Positions 21,374 through 32,752 of a DNA stretch of 64,000 nucleotides are shown piece by piece. The position numbers and the translations under genes were made by a program. Each line of letters starts with the position of its first letter. The first letter of the stretch is position 1. The DNA lies in assembly GCA_029449235.1 (NCBI GenBank), contig JANATG010000004.1, forward strand, positions 868,001 through 932,000, in the 5' to 3' direction. The notes under the pieces were generated by a model. It did no database searches, was not told the DNA's origin, and saw only the letters and a program-made list of their open reading frames with translations. Source of the stretch: Linnemannia schmuckeri (lineage: Eukaryota > Mortierellomycota > Mortierellomycetes > Mortierellales > Mortierellaceae).

Positions 21374-21592
21374 ACAACGCGCTCTCCGAATTCGGCAGAA
21401 GGAGGAGAGAAAGAGGTGACATCGAAGGATCAAAAAGCAACGTCGTTATGAACGCTTGCTTACCACAAGCCAGTTATCCTCCTTTCTCTCTGCTTCTGAG
21501 TTTACTTTATATCTCTTATTTCTACAGTATTTCTGACCTTGATCGCTTTTTGCGTCCCTCCTTTCTATTTCTGAACTTGATATTTTTTTATG

Positions 21593-21653
21593 CCTTGATC
21601 GTTTTTTCTCCCCTTGATCGTTTTTCTCCCCCTAATCGTTTTTTCTCCCCTTA
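21593..21653 (+). repeat. Three-copy minisatellite, about 20 bp unit
   Basis: Three copies of a ttgatcgttttttctcccc-like unit in tandem, just beyond the 3' end of the GCR1_C-like frame of the Crypton remnant. Confidence 0.75.
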
Positions 21654-21659
21654 GCCTTC

Positions 21660-24600
21660 TCCACCCTAAATGCGCATTCTCCTCCCGCACTGCTAGAGAA
21701 ATGTTGCTATCAAATGCCAACATAGCTTTTAGAACTTGATAGACAATATCCTTTTTGAACTTACACTGAGTGTCGTATGAGTTCGGTTGAAGATTAAAGT
21801 CTTTGTGATCTTCGATATATCTCCATGCAGTATCGGCCGACTTGCCATGCAGTGCAAAAACGCGGCACCCTCTGACTCCGTTCAGACTCCAAATGGATGG
21901 ATTGCCGTTGACACCCCAAAACCACTCGTTGCGGTGGTCTCTGATCGTACTATCTTCCCGAATCATCAAGTGTGGCTCCTTCGAAACATCTTCGTTAATC
22001 AAGTTGTATGTTGTGCCCATTTCCAGCGCCAACTCGTTCATCCGTTGCAATAACTGCTCTTAATTGACCGGTGCCGCGATCAAAGGTGCTGGTGCTGGTA
22101 TAGCTACTAATGCTAATGCTGCTGTTGGAGGTCCAACATCTTGCTGTGGAGGCTCTATTAGTAACTCTAACATCTCCACCTCAGGCTCTAGCTGCAATAA
22201 TTCAGCTCAAAATTCTGACTCCGAAAAGTCTATCTCGACGTCCATCATCCGCCCTTGCCGCATCTCCTGTCGCGTTCCTTTCGGTTCAGAACGACGTCGC
22301 CGAATAGATCGAGAGTCAATTGAAGACGCTGGTACTTGCATACCGAAAGTGCGTTCCAACTCATCCTAGTAATATGGTAAAAAATCGGAAAGTGTATCCT
22401 GAACCAGTCGATGAACTGCACGGGCGACAGCTAGGTATTGCTTGGTCATGACATCTGTGAAAAATCCTTTGAAAATGTCCGACTGCTGCGAAACTGTGTT
22501 TCCAACTCCGGCCGTGATGGTCTTGTCAAGACGTTGTAGATTACTATCGAGTGTTTTCTTGACCGCCGTAGTAAATGTCTTTTCCATTCTAGTGTTGTGA
22601 AAACCGCTCCTCACCTTTTCCCAAAAAAATGGCTTTGAATTATCATTCCTTTTGTCCTTGCTGTGAAATAAAAAATCCTTCGACTTTACATACTTTATAC
22701 CTTGGAGTCGATGTTCCGGAATTCAGCATGTACAGCGGTCGAGTTATGGGACAAAAGGTTAGGTTGAGGTGGTACAGCTCGAGCCATTGCCTCTTCAAGA
22801 TTGGCTCGGTACTGTAGGAAAAGGTCGTCCTTAAACACGGCATGGTCAAAGATCTCGTGGAGGCCATAGTTCAAGTGATCGTCGGGTTTGGTGCCCATAA
22901 GGGCAATAGTATCTTCCAGAAATATCTTAGAAGGTGAGCGAGCAGATGCAGGACCTTGATACGGAGAGTTCCATTGATGTCAGTTGGGGTAGGCATACGA
23001 TCCTCCGTGGTAACGCTGATAAAAACTTCGTCTCGATCTTCCATGATGTTTTCCAAGAGCGCCAACCAGTCTGGATGTCTTCCGTAACATTGCTCCAGAA
23101 AAGGAAAGATTTTTTTCTGGAGTTCGACAGGAGGACTGTGCTTGACAAACGGAGGCATGCCATCTGAGTAGAGCCAGCCAGGGCATACGCGACCCCCTTG
23201 GGAAGAGAATGAAGGTATGGGAAGTGAAACGTCTTTGGTTCTTTTCCAGCTTCCATGGTGCCCGAGGGCCCTGATGTCCTGATCAAGAGCGTACACAAGG
23301 TTGGTACCAGAGTGGCGGTAATAATGAGTCAGTTTGTCGGCTTCGATGCCGGCTTGTTGAAAAAGCAAAGACATTCCGTCGAGACGGGTATTATTCGACA
23401 GCTTGCTCATCTTGTCCTTACCAAAAACGAGGTAGACCTGCCGTCAGCTGTTGCCTTCCTCGTTCACGAATTCTGGCATGTAAGGCAAGTTCTAAAACAA
23501 GGACAGTAAATAAAAAAAAAAATGAGTACGCAATCATTGCCAAGCTAGCAAGAAAGGTGAAAAAAAAAAATTAAACATATGCGCAACTCTTACCTCTTCT
23601 TCCTGCCAAAGCTGAAGTAAATAGAAGGCAAGAGCACCAAAAGGGCATAGCTCGACATCGGTATTCCTGACTGCAACGCCATAGGTTACGCCTGCTGTCT
23701 TCATAGTTTTCCCTTGGGTCATAGTAAGGACTATTGCAGTGGTGCCAGGGCGGTCGGAGTTCTGCGTCGAAGTTGAAGGAGTAGTAGAGTTCGAAAATGT
23801 ATGGAGGCTGATGTGAGGGAGCTGGGCAAACCGAAGATTCTTTCCTCACATCATCATGTGGCACCCCCCAGGGTGCCATCGGTCGATTTGTCATGCCGGT
23901 AATTTTGTGCTTCTTGAAATTCTGCTCGTCGTATCAACAGGTCAAGCCAGATCTCGTCAGCCGTCGCATCTTCTTGACTTTGTCTCTGGCAACCGCGTCA
24001 ATAGTGGGATACTTCTTGAACTCGATTCTGGAGTCTGTTGCAATGCGATACTTGAATTGGTTGATGAGTCCTGCAACGGCGGGACCAACACAAGGATGGG
24101 CTTCACCTCTCATTCCGTCAGACTCACTGGTTTGTTGTTTAGTGTAAAGGTCGACTACAGCACAAATGTAAGCCTCCGCCGTTTTGATGCCAGGGGTGTC
24201 GAAATACTCCTCGTACACCACCTTCGCCTTCTTCCTCGTCTTGCCTTTTCCCCTTCCCGAATAACCGCAACCGGACGTTCTATTTTGCAAAGAAGGGAAT
24301 AACAGCCTTACTCAGGTCGCCGCCTCCATCTGAAGAGTGTTCTGCCAAGCCTTCCTAGAGATAGAGAATGTATCGATCGTATTCAACTCTGTCATCCACT
24401 TCCTCTTCTCCAACCTTGTTGGCGTTTGTCATGCGATATCCTTTCCGCTCGCGCCACTCCTAGTGACAACTACATGTTGTTAGAGCCATACACAAATAAG
24501 ATGGTATTTAACGCTGATGAATAAACATACATGGGATAAGCGTAACCAACATACCCTCCAATGGGCCTGGTGTCGGATGTATGATGTTTTTGATGCTGGG

Positions 24601-25040
24601 TGCAATCTGCGATGCGCGCGCCATCTTGGCCTCGAGGAGGGCCTCCTTCACAGTCATCCTCCGCTCAATATCCACCATTTCTTTCTCTGTAAGCTCCATT
24701 CAACCTTTGTCTGTTCCTCTGGTCATGGCCAACTTCTGCGCACACATTCCTGCTTTTATCTCGGCCTTTTTTACACGGATGTTGAAGCGTTCTGGAGTCT
24801 CGTTTGGCAAACCGATGCATCTTTTCCTCCAAAATAATTAAAAGGCCGTCCTCGGACTCCTCTGCTGATAGGCTGTACAAATTCTGCTACGGCGGTCATG
24901 GGTCCTCTAGGATCTAGTCGCTCCAGATAGCCGTAGGTGTACAACAGAGCTCCCCTTGTCGTCCTCGTCGTTCTCATCGTCCCACCGAAGTTGAAGTGAA
25001 GTTCATCGTCCTATATGTTAAGACTCCTGAAAACGTCGTC
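21660..25040 (-). pseudogene. Crypton-type element: tyrosine recombinase with GCR1_C-like domain, decayed
   Basis: Minus-strand pieces in order. Around 25030-24860: MRTTRTTRGALLYTYGYLER. 24290-23934: core-binding domain, VVYEEYFDTPGIKTAEAYIC, HPCVGPAVAGLINQFKYR, FKKYPTIDAVARDKVKKM. About 23690-23590: RNTDVELCPFGALAFYLLQL. 23410-22870: catalytic part GIEADKLTHYYRHSGTNLVY and DIRALGHHGSWKRTKD, giving the HxxR and W of the recombinase. A shifted frame then shows YLHSLPKGVAYALAG, which carries the expected catalytic Tyr. 22050-21660: STIRDHRNEWFWGVNGNPSI, a GCR1_C-like DNA-binding block. Fungal Cryptons encode exactly this tyrosine recombinase plus GCR1_C pair, and no RT. Frame changes in most segments exceed what introns would explain, so the element looks dead. 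Cryptons lack terminal inverted repeats, so ends are approximate. Confidence 0.78.
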
Positions 25041-25530
25041 GCTTGTATCCATTCTGTAATATTCAGTGTGTTTCTCTCATAAAGCAGCCATGAGAGGAAT
25101 GGGCTTGGGCTTGGAACTTTCCTCGTCTAAATAGGTACAATAATTAAGAAAGGATCGATTAACACACACCCATACTCAAAAAGAAAAAGGGTAAAAGAGG
25201 ACAAGTCTCGTCCGTGTAGTGTACCATTGTCCTCTTTTTCCTTTCTTACTTTTTTTTTTTTTTTGCTGTTCACAAAGACATCGGTATAGACAGCGACTTG
25301 ACCAGGTGAAGGGAAGGGCCAGAGTCAATGGTAGGGACAGGCTGAGGCGATGATGACCCCCAAGGGAATGGAATCAGGACAAGACACTCGAATGAAGTGC
25401 TTGTCGCATGTATGTGTGTCTGTTGTGTTTGGTGAGACACATGACCTCTCTGACGTCATTATAGTTTTTTTTTTGATTTTTTAGAAACATTCATTCAAAC
25501 GCATCTCATTCCACAGCATTCGTTCCTGTC
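25041..25530. other. Spacer upstream of the 477-residue gene
   Basis: AT-rich promoter-side sequence with T tracts at about 25251-25264 and 25466-25475. No further gene. A CT-rich stretch precedes the ATG at 25531. Confidence 0.4.
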
Positions 25531-27064
25531 ATGTCGAGGCGTTCCTCTGAAAGCTTGCTGATTTCCTCCACGCAAACGGCCAAGAAGGCTTATCGGACCT
25601 TGAAAAATGATGCCAGTCCACACGAGGCGCGAGAACATTTCCATACTTTCTTTAAGGACCCTCCAAACGCACCCGACCTATTGCGACGTGTGAGACCTCT
25701 TCCTTCTGCAGGTAAACTGGGCATGCGCTCCTATCTGTTCGTATTATTTGAGTATTCGATGTATGAGTATATGTGATTAATGACTAATTGTATTGTAATC
25801 CGATGTATCAGATGCGCCTGAGATGCCTGACGAGCCGCTGGGGGAGCAGGATATCAAAGCACCGTTTCGAGGTCTCCAGTTCGGTCCTACTAACCGCGAG
25901 AATATATTTCTCGCAGTCCTTTTTCTTCGTGACAACCTCCGGGAGCTAGCCAAACCAGAAGACGACGATTTTCATTTCGGGCTTGGCAAGGAGGCTCAAG
26001 GGTTTCGTCTGCTGGCATCTCTTCTTTCCAAGGCTGAACCAGCGCTGAAGCGGGTAACCCCTGGACCGCTGCACGCTGTTTATGAACGTGTGCTGAAAGA
26101 GCGCCGAGACCTTACCAATTTTCTAGCAAGGGAGATGGGGGGCGGCTGGATTGACACCTGTTTTTCAGAAATTGCTAAGGAGCTTGTAGCCATCGCCGAC
26201 GAGATCACAGCTCGTGACAACCGGAGGGCTTTGGCCAAGGGGAACAAGATTGCGGAACAGGATTTGATGTCTCAACGTAGCACATTCCAAACGATGCATC
26301 CTCAAGGATCATGGCAGAGGCTTGATGATAGGGAAGATAATGAGCAGGCAGGGCATGATGCTGGCGGATCAGAAGATGTTGTTCTGAACTCGGTCGATCA
26401 CGTAGAATCAATTGCTCCCTCAACACTCAGTCCCTCTAATGTTCAAGCACCAAGCGAAGCTGTTTCAGCTTCATTCGTGCCGAAGCCATGGCAAGTTCCT
26501 GGATACCAAGCACCAGCGGACTCTTTTTCATCACAAGGTCCCAGCAATCCTTCTTGTGGATCTTCAGCAGCTAAACGGAAGGCAACAGTCGATAGCGACG
26601 CCTCCAACGGAATCGACAGTCTTGCCGCCATATTCGAGCGTTTTGAGGAGGAGAATGAGAAGAGACAGAAGATTGTTGATGCCAAGATCGAGGGTTTACA
26701 ACATGAGCTGAAAAGTATTCGAACACTTTGTATGAATCTTCAGGCAACAAACAAGGATCTTCAGGCAACAAACAATAAGTTACATGACAGTCTCAAGTCG
26801 TTCAGCCGTGAAGTGTCGAAGACATTCAACTCACAAAGTAGCGAATGGATGGCGCGTCATATACAGCTTGAGGCCATGGTTAAGAATATTCAAATCGACC
26901 TTGCCTGCAACAACCCCACATCTTCCTCTTCTCAGCTACACTTTTCGCCGATAGCCAACATTCCACCGGTTTCCTCCCATCGAAGACCTTCTGTTCCAAC
27001 GTCGTCCCAGTATGAATCAACACCTACGGTTCGGCGTCAGCAGCCACCAAGAGAACAACAGTAG
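25531..27064 (+). CDS. Unknown protein with C-terminal coiled coil, two exons
   Basis: Exons 25531-25711 and 25812-27064 joined by a 100-nt GT-AG intron (gtaaac...tatcag), 477 residues. The N-terminal third is helical and charged (TAKKAYRTLKNDASPHEARE). Exon 2 starts with a compact globular-looking block (FRGLQFGPTNRENIFLAVLF, GFRLLASLLSKAEPALKRV, DTCFSEIAKELVAIADEI). A Ser/Pro-rich linker follows, then a coiled coil near residues 330-400 with a short internal duplication (NLQATNKD, DLQATNNK) and a low-complexity end. No signal peptide or membrane span. I do not recognise the family. It faces, 3' to 3', a truncated DDE transposase about 10-20 bp away. PIF/Harbinger elements usually carry a second ORF beside the transposase, so this may be a transposon accessory gene, but it lacks an obvious Myb/SANT motif. 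It may equally be a host gene. Confidence 0.65.
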
Positions 27065-27074
27065 AAGTAATGTT

Positions 27075-27777
27075 TTTTTATTAAAAGAATCAAACTATTT
27101 CATAACAGTCAGCCACAGCAAGGACGTGCCTGGCTGGAGCCCCATTGCGCGAAAGGAGTGAGATACTGTCCGGGTGTAGGAGGAGGCATCTGATAGGATC
27201 CAGTTGTTGCGTTGGAGTTACCCATAAAGGTGATCAGGCTTGTAAAAAGTGGTAGAGACCGGGAAATACATGTCAACCGAGGATAAGCGAACTCGCAGCT
27301 TTTAGTGCATATTTAAAATCCCCCAGTTGTTGGAGATAGAGCCAAAGGGCAATTCGGCACAAAGACGGGGACGTTCATACTCACATTCTCCGCGTTCTCT
27401 TGAGGGTGACAACTCCTCGATGGGGGCCCTTGATTTGATGCGAGTTTCTGTAGCCTTCATCGCCATGAAGACAATCATCCGCTGCCCAGCAGGATTGAGG
27501 GCATGGTGAGCAAGTTAAGATCGGATATGGGGGTCTGTAGCCATACTGCCATCATGACGGCGTCCGGCAAAGGGGCACCGAGATGAACCACGATGCCGTT
27601 CGGGGTGGTAATAGCCTGGTAATTGACCGAGTGATACCTCTTCTGTCCAACGTAAAATTTTTCTTGATCGATTCTAGGGCGGCATATCCTCTCATACGTC
27701 CCATCAACAAAGGCAAAATAAGACGGCCATATTCGAACAGTACTCCAAGGGAAATAACTCGATCGGCGCATCGTTGA
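27075..27777 (-). pseudogene. PIF/Harbinger-like (DDE_Tnp_4) transposase, truncated and frameshifted
   Basis: Minus strand: FVDGTYERICRPRIDQEKFY with GQKRYHSVNYQAITTPNGIV is the signature around the first catalytic Asp of DDE_Tnp_4 transposases (VDGT, Y.G.KR.H..KYQ). Farther on, AVWLQTPISDL, then FGSISNNWGILNM and LRVRLSSVDMYFPVST, give the C-terminal catalytic-Glu neighbourhood. The Glu position itself is disrupted. A Pro-rich tail (YQMPPPTPGQYL) closes the protein near 27120. The N-terminal DNA-binding part is missing and several frameshifts separate the blocks. Confidence 0.78.
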
Positions 27778-28174
27778 AGGTGGTCTGGTATTAGACGGGC
27801 GTGTTAATAATAAAGCAAGCGCTTTTAGGCTTCTTTTCTTTTCAATCCCCTTCTTTATTCTTCTCTGTTAATGCTTGTACCAACTATCACTCCCTAACCG
27901 GGATTCTTGTCGTCGGCGCCAGTTTTGATTACGCGTGCATGCGAACGAAAATGTCGTTTCTGAGATGTGACATTCTGTCTTTGTTTCAAAAGAAAGAGAG
28001 GGGTGATACTTGGTTTATGCTTCATTGGATGACTTCTGTGTCTATGTCTATGGGTTTATGCTGGGTGGAAATGAATATATGCTAATCGGGTAAGGATGTG
28101 TCGTTTGTTTGTCTGGTTGGTTAGGTGGAAGTGTGTTGTCTAGCATCGTCGTGCTCTCTCGCCCGCTCTCGCCA
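27778..28174. other. Spacer, no gene recognised
   Basis: C/T-rich to AT-rich spacer between the transposase remnant and the 3' end of the minus-strand membrane gene. Confidence 0.4.
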
Positions 28175-29421
28175 CTACTTTAGTTTCCCCTGCATGTGCT
28201 GGATCTGCTGGTCATAACGTGCCTTGATCTTTGCAAACGAGCGTATTAGATCTGTCTGAACCTTCTCAGTCTCCTCCATCAGGATATTGTCCTCGTAACG
28301 GTACTCGGCCTCTGAGCCTGTTGCGGTCACCGTCATCGATAATGACGACTCGGATCTCGATTCAGTTCTGGACTTTGGTCTTGACTCGGGTGACCATGTC
28401 TGTGTATCATCACTATCCTGAGGGTTTCCACGTCGATTGGAAAGAAAAGAAGAACTGGTTTGCTAGATGGACATCCTTCTTCTTTTCCTCCCCCATCATC
28501 TGTCAGGGTGTGAGGTGCCAAAAACGGGCGTGGGTTGTCCAGCTGGTGTAATCGTAACAGATCCTGGAGCTGTTGAAGTTGTTCTCGGCGCAGTTGTAGC
28601 ACTCTGTCCAACTGGTCTCTCCTTCCATGGTCCTGAGGACTCCTGTATTCATCACTATTGTGCGTGTCTCCCTTTTATTCCTCTTCAACGTCCTCAGTGA
28701 GCGTAAGTGTTTGGCTCACAAGGTGCTCCTTCCCGGTCGGCACCATTTGTGGACTCTTGGAATATTGACCTCCAAAAGGTTGGAGTTTGGGGCTACTTGG
28801 AGGGCTGCCCTTGACCTCATATTCTTCCGCTTCCTTACCACTAGCTGGCTGCTTTTCGTCGCCTGACTCTCGGCGGAGGCAACATCGCCTCCGCCAGTAA
28901 AGCACAAATCCGAGCATGACCACGACGATCATAAGGCTCCCCACAATCGACGCGACAATCACCGCTACAGGAGCTGCAGAGTTCAAATCCGAGGGACCAC
29001 CAGAGTCAATGGGACCAGGTTGCCCTGATCCCGTCGAATCTGATGGAGCTGTAGCCTGGATCGAGGTGTTTGACCTGGCACCAGATGTGAAGGGGTTGGT
29101 GGTTGGTAGCAGCGGCTTCGTGCCTGAAAGATTCGTCGCATCATGTCTGCCTGCGGAGGCAGTAGTTGTGGTCGATGTATTAGAATCAGAGGTAATTTTT
29201 TGAACGGCGGAAGTGGACCACAGGACCTTGGAGGAAGTAGAGGTCTCGTCGCCGCGTGAAGAACCCAGTGAGTCTGTTGCTGTCGGATGGACTGTTCGTT
29301 TTGTTGTGGTGGTGAGATCTAAATCGAGGGGTGAGGTGTTGGAGATGATGAGTCGGCGTGCCAGCTCGCCTGTAATGGTGGCTCGTAGGGCGCTTGTTGT
29401 TATTGGTGTATGTTGGTTCAT
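28175..29421 (-). pseudogene. Third Ser/Thr-rich single-pass membrane protein, with stop and frameshift (or short intron)
   Basis: ATG at 29421. Ser/Thr-rich ectodomain (about 148 residues), membrane span at about 149-176 (VAVIVASIVGSLMIVVVMLG), Cys/Arg-rich juxtamembrane (YWRRRCCLRR), then KGSPP and SKSPQ motifs shared with the 443-residue paralog. An in-frame TAA follows at 28675-28677. The same frame continues beyond it with YRSPQDHGRRDQLDRVLQLR, the family RSPQDH-plus-coil block, and the PHTL motif. A 48-nt GT-AG intron (donor gtgagc, acceptor aaaag) would remove the stop in frame, but it is unusually short. Near 28455 the frame must change once more to reach the terminal coil (TEKVQTDLIRSFAKIKARYD) and the stop at 28175. 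Without a transcript I cannot decide between a decaying copy and a spliced gene; the second lesion favours decay. Confidence 0.65.
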
Positions 29422-30375
29422 TTTTTTATTTTATTTTTTGCTGTTGTTGTTGAATGAAGGGAGTGGGAGGGTAGATTTTGGGTTGTTTGAGAGAGAGAAT
29501 CGAAGGTGCCAAGTGGGTGATTGGGAGAAAGGAAATAGTCTGTGATGATATGAAAGATTCTGGAGGAAGGATGAGGGTGAGAGATATAGGTGTGTGTGTG
29601 TTACGTTGAGTAAGCAAGGGGGCTACTGTTGTATGTGTGGTACAACAACGAAGGACAAAGAGGGAGGGAAAAGAGAAGAGGGGGAGAAAGGGGGGAAAGA
29701 AGAAGACAAAAGACGAAGAGACATGAAGAATGGATCTTGATTATAAAAAAAACTTTCGTCAATCAACCACTCCAAGGAATCGCTAACACTTCTTGGACAG
29801 ACATTGGAAAAAAGCATAAGGTTATAAGCCCTACCCTTGCAAAATACAACAACCCCTAATAGTTTAATTATCCGTCTGTGCATGCATTGGTGCCTGTTTG
29901 TTAGGAAAATCAAGAGGAAAATGATTAAAAGTGAAAGAAAAATAACCTTTACGCTCAGTGAAATGGTCCATGGAAGCAAATCAGAATTTAGATTCAGGCG
30001 CCAGTGGGAAGGACGGAAGAGAAAGATGATTTTTATTAGCTGCGGGTCTGCCCATGAAGGGATCGCAACGAGAAAATGAGTGTGCTTAAAAAACATCCGT
30101 TTGGATGCCAGTAGAGGGATTGGGAGACTACAAGGTTCAGTTGGGCTGAGGACGTAAGAAAAGGCGAGGGGGGTATATATTTTTGAGAGCAATGCGTATT
30201 GCATTTGAATGGTGCGTGAGCTGGGGTGACAAAAACGAGCAAGGACAGCAAATCAAAATACACAAAACTGAAGTCTGCTGATGCGCGCTTGATCCGAGGA
30301 GGGCAAGAAAAGAAAAAACGGAATGAAAAAAGGACACATGGCACAAATACCACCAGGAATAGAACCCCTTCCTTC
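29422..30375. other. Promoter side of the membrane gene and spacer
   Basis: 29430-29720 is G/A-rich (C/T-rich leader on the minus strand). A 193-codon minus-strand frame at 29623-30204 is hydrophobic, low in complexity and lacks motifs; I do not support it. Confidence 0.4.
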
Positions 30376-31460
30376 TCAAATTGTCATGCAAGGATTGTCA
30401 TCATTTCTCCGCGCTGCTTTTTTGGAACCCTTACCATGCTCACTCAAAGTCCTGCAATAAACGCAACAAACCGTGAATTCACACCATGCTCTTTTCCTCC
30501 CCGCACCACGCTCGCAAACACCCTCGGCTACATCCATGACAACGTACCACTTATAATCCGCTGTAAGCCTCACCTTGATGAGCGGTCGCTGCTCGTCAAG
30601 CCACTCCAAAATCACAGGGAGCATCATCGTGGCTGTCGTCTCTCCCAGCGCCCACGAGACCACCTCGCAGCTTCGATACTTTCTAATGGCGATCCAATGC
30701 TCGGAAATGAACTCAATCTCTGCTTGTCCACGAGTTCCACGTTGGATCAATATCCATCGATCAGATTCCTGCGTGCATCTCTCAAATCTGAAGGCATGAC
30801 AGGTACGAGAGGTGCGGTGGTAGAATCTTATAAGGTGAACAAACCAGGGAGCCAAAACTCGCCGGGGGGAGTCTCCGAACGCGTCCACGGTCACTGCCGC
30901 CAGGATGAGAGACATGGAACGATGAAGGAGCCGATCTTTGAGCCAAGTCTCTGAAATGTATTTTTTCTTTCAGAACCATTGCCGCGTCGTCAGAGCGTTG
31001 GTTCTCAACAACTTGTCCAATCACCATCCTCAGGAATCGTAGTTTGTGACAGACCCAATCCGCAACAGCAATATCTCGCAACATCACATACAAATCTCCA
31101 GGTACCTTGGATCGCAAGTCGAGTTCCTCGAGAAGGGGATATCCTGTTAGCATAGCCTGAGTGGCGTGTCCTGAGATCTTGCAATAACCCGAAAACCTTA
31201 TCAGAAGCCAGGTTGAGATGTAGTTCTGGAGGACGACGTTCATACGACTGGGTTCCGGCTCGGTGTACTTGGAGTTCTTAATCAGTAACTCGAAATGAGG
31301 GTACGGGATTGATTCGAGTACATTGATGGTGGAAGACAGATGAAAAAGGTTTACACCATCGTGAAAGACGTGTAATTTTGTTCGCCTGATCAGAGTTCGA
31401 GGTTATGGAGACCCGTAAGTCTGCAGATACCTCTGATCAAGAGACGCTGGAATGAAAAAA
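30376..31460 (-). pseudogene. F-box/LRR-type protein remnant
   Basis: Minus strand frames from about 31460 downward read GICRLTGLHNLEL, then INVLESIPYPHFELLIKNSK, then YPLLEELDLRSKVPGDLYVM and VCHKLRFLRMVIGQVVENQR. This is the irregular LRR style of fungal F-box/LRR proteins, in which blocks end W/xCxxLxxLxI. Frame changes near 31390 and 30900 break it. The last part (30915-30376), LIRFYHRTSRTCHAFRFERC onward, is open for 180 codons but shows no clear LRRs and might be a separate fragment. No F-box was found upstream, so the copy is 5' truncated. Confidence 0.45.
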
Positions 31461-31889
31461 AAGAGGTCGGTTTCACCTTTTTCAATTCTAGAGGTCGCGA
31501 CTGGACGCGTTGCCTCTCGAAGAAAGCAAAAATTATAATAAGCACGCCTTACGACCGACTAACTTGACTTCATCAGGCGATTCAGGAAAAGTATAAATAC
31601 TCATAGAGTGGATGATGGGTTGTAGAACTCTTACCGGTGAATGACCAAGAGAAAAAAAGAATATTGACAAAAACAACGTAAGAACATAATACGCGCCGGT
31701 GTAGAATCGAACAAGTAAACGCAAGCGTTGATGGGATATATTTTTCTAGAAACCTATATATGCATCCAGACAAAAAGTCTTGTGTATTTGTATGGTAGGG
31801 TGTTGTGGACGGAGGTCACCCATTGCAAGTTTCATACACGTTTGAGTTGAAGGAAGAAAAATATTTTATTTTAAAGCGACCAGAATCAT
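31461..31889. other. Spacer, AT-rich
   Basis: No gene, RNA gene or repeat recognised. Confidence 0.35.
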
Positions 31890-32376
31890 GCTCGTGGTTT
31901 CTATAGTGCTTGAAGTCTTTCAAGAAATGCCCACAGAAATAAAATACTTGAATGAAAAGTGGCGTTCAAAAGAAAGGTTTCTAGGAAGCAAAAAAGTGTG
32001 TCTGGCCGAAAAAAGGGCCCTACAGGTATGAAGAAAAGTATAACTGAAAAGAATAAAAGGGAGCCGGAATTCTGAAGCAAAAAAGTGTTTCTGATACGAA
32101 AAAAGGGTGGATGTGGTTCCTAGAAAGGGAACGAATTTTTGGTCAGTATGAACCTTGCTTGAGCGAAACATGCGCTGTTTTTTGTTTTCATAAACGTTTT
32201 TTACATTGTCTGAAACTCTTTTTATGTTGCGAAAAATCCCTTTTTTTTTTTTTTTTTTTTTTTCCTTTCAAGACACTTTTTTCACAGTCAGAAACCACTT
32301 TTTCCTTCCTGGGAACGCTTTTTTTCTCCTGGCAACGCTTTTACACGGCTAGAAACCACTTGTCGATTCTAGAAAT

Positions 32377-32409
<33 letters not shown>

Positions 32410-32470
32410 CTAGAAACGCTTTTTAAGCGCCCTGGATCGCCTTTTTGTTCTCAGTAACACTTCTTTATCA
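31890..32470. repeat. Fold-back minisatellite: 20-22-nt units in opposite orientation either side of about 32140
   Basis: Right half (about 32180-32470): about a dozen degenerate units of 20-22 nt, each a T-run followed by about 8 variable bases and a GAAAC(G/C)(A)C-like core (CTAGAAACGC, CAGAAACCAC, CTGGGAACGC). Two units have T-runs expanded to about 22 and 28. Left half (about 31920-32130): the reverse complement arrangement, cores GTGTTTCTG, GTTTCTAGG, GTGTGTCTGG followed by A-runs. The two halves make a large imperfect palindrome of tandem units, as in fold-back transposons. Confidence 0.65.
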
Positions 32471-32752
32471 ATTTTTTTTTGAGGTACCCTATTATTACAT
32501 AGCGGAAAAGTCCTTTTTCGCTTAAGGCATCTAGGTCATATCTCGCGGCCACTCCCACGCCTTTGCACTTTCGCTTTTTGCTCCTTCTTTCTTCCATTCC
32601 TTAAATCCTTTCCACTTCTCTCCCTTCTCTTCTCATTATTTTTCTTTCCCTCCCTCCTGCTGTGGTCATCAGTTTTTTTCTTCGTACTTCCCGCATGCCA
32701 CTCACTCGACCAACATCAGGATCATCCAGTTCGCATCCAATTATTCTTCCTT

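Noticed and set aside
29623..30204. 193-codon minus-strand open frame
   Set aside because: Hydrophobic low-complexity product, no motifs; mirrors a purine-rich leader on the other strand.
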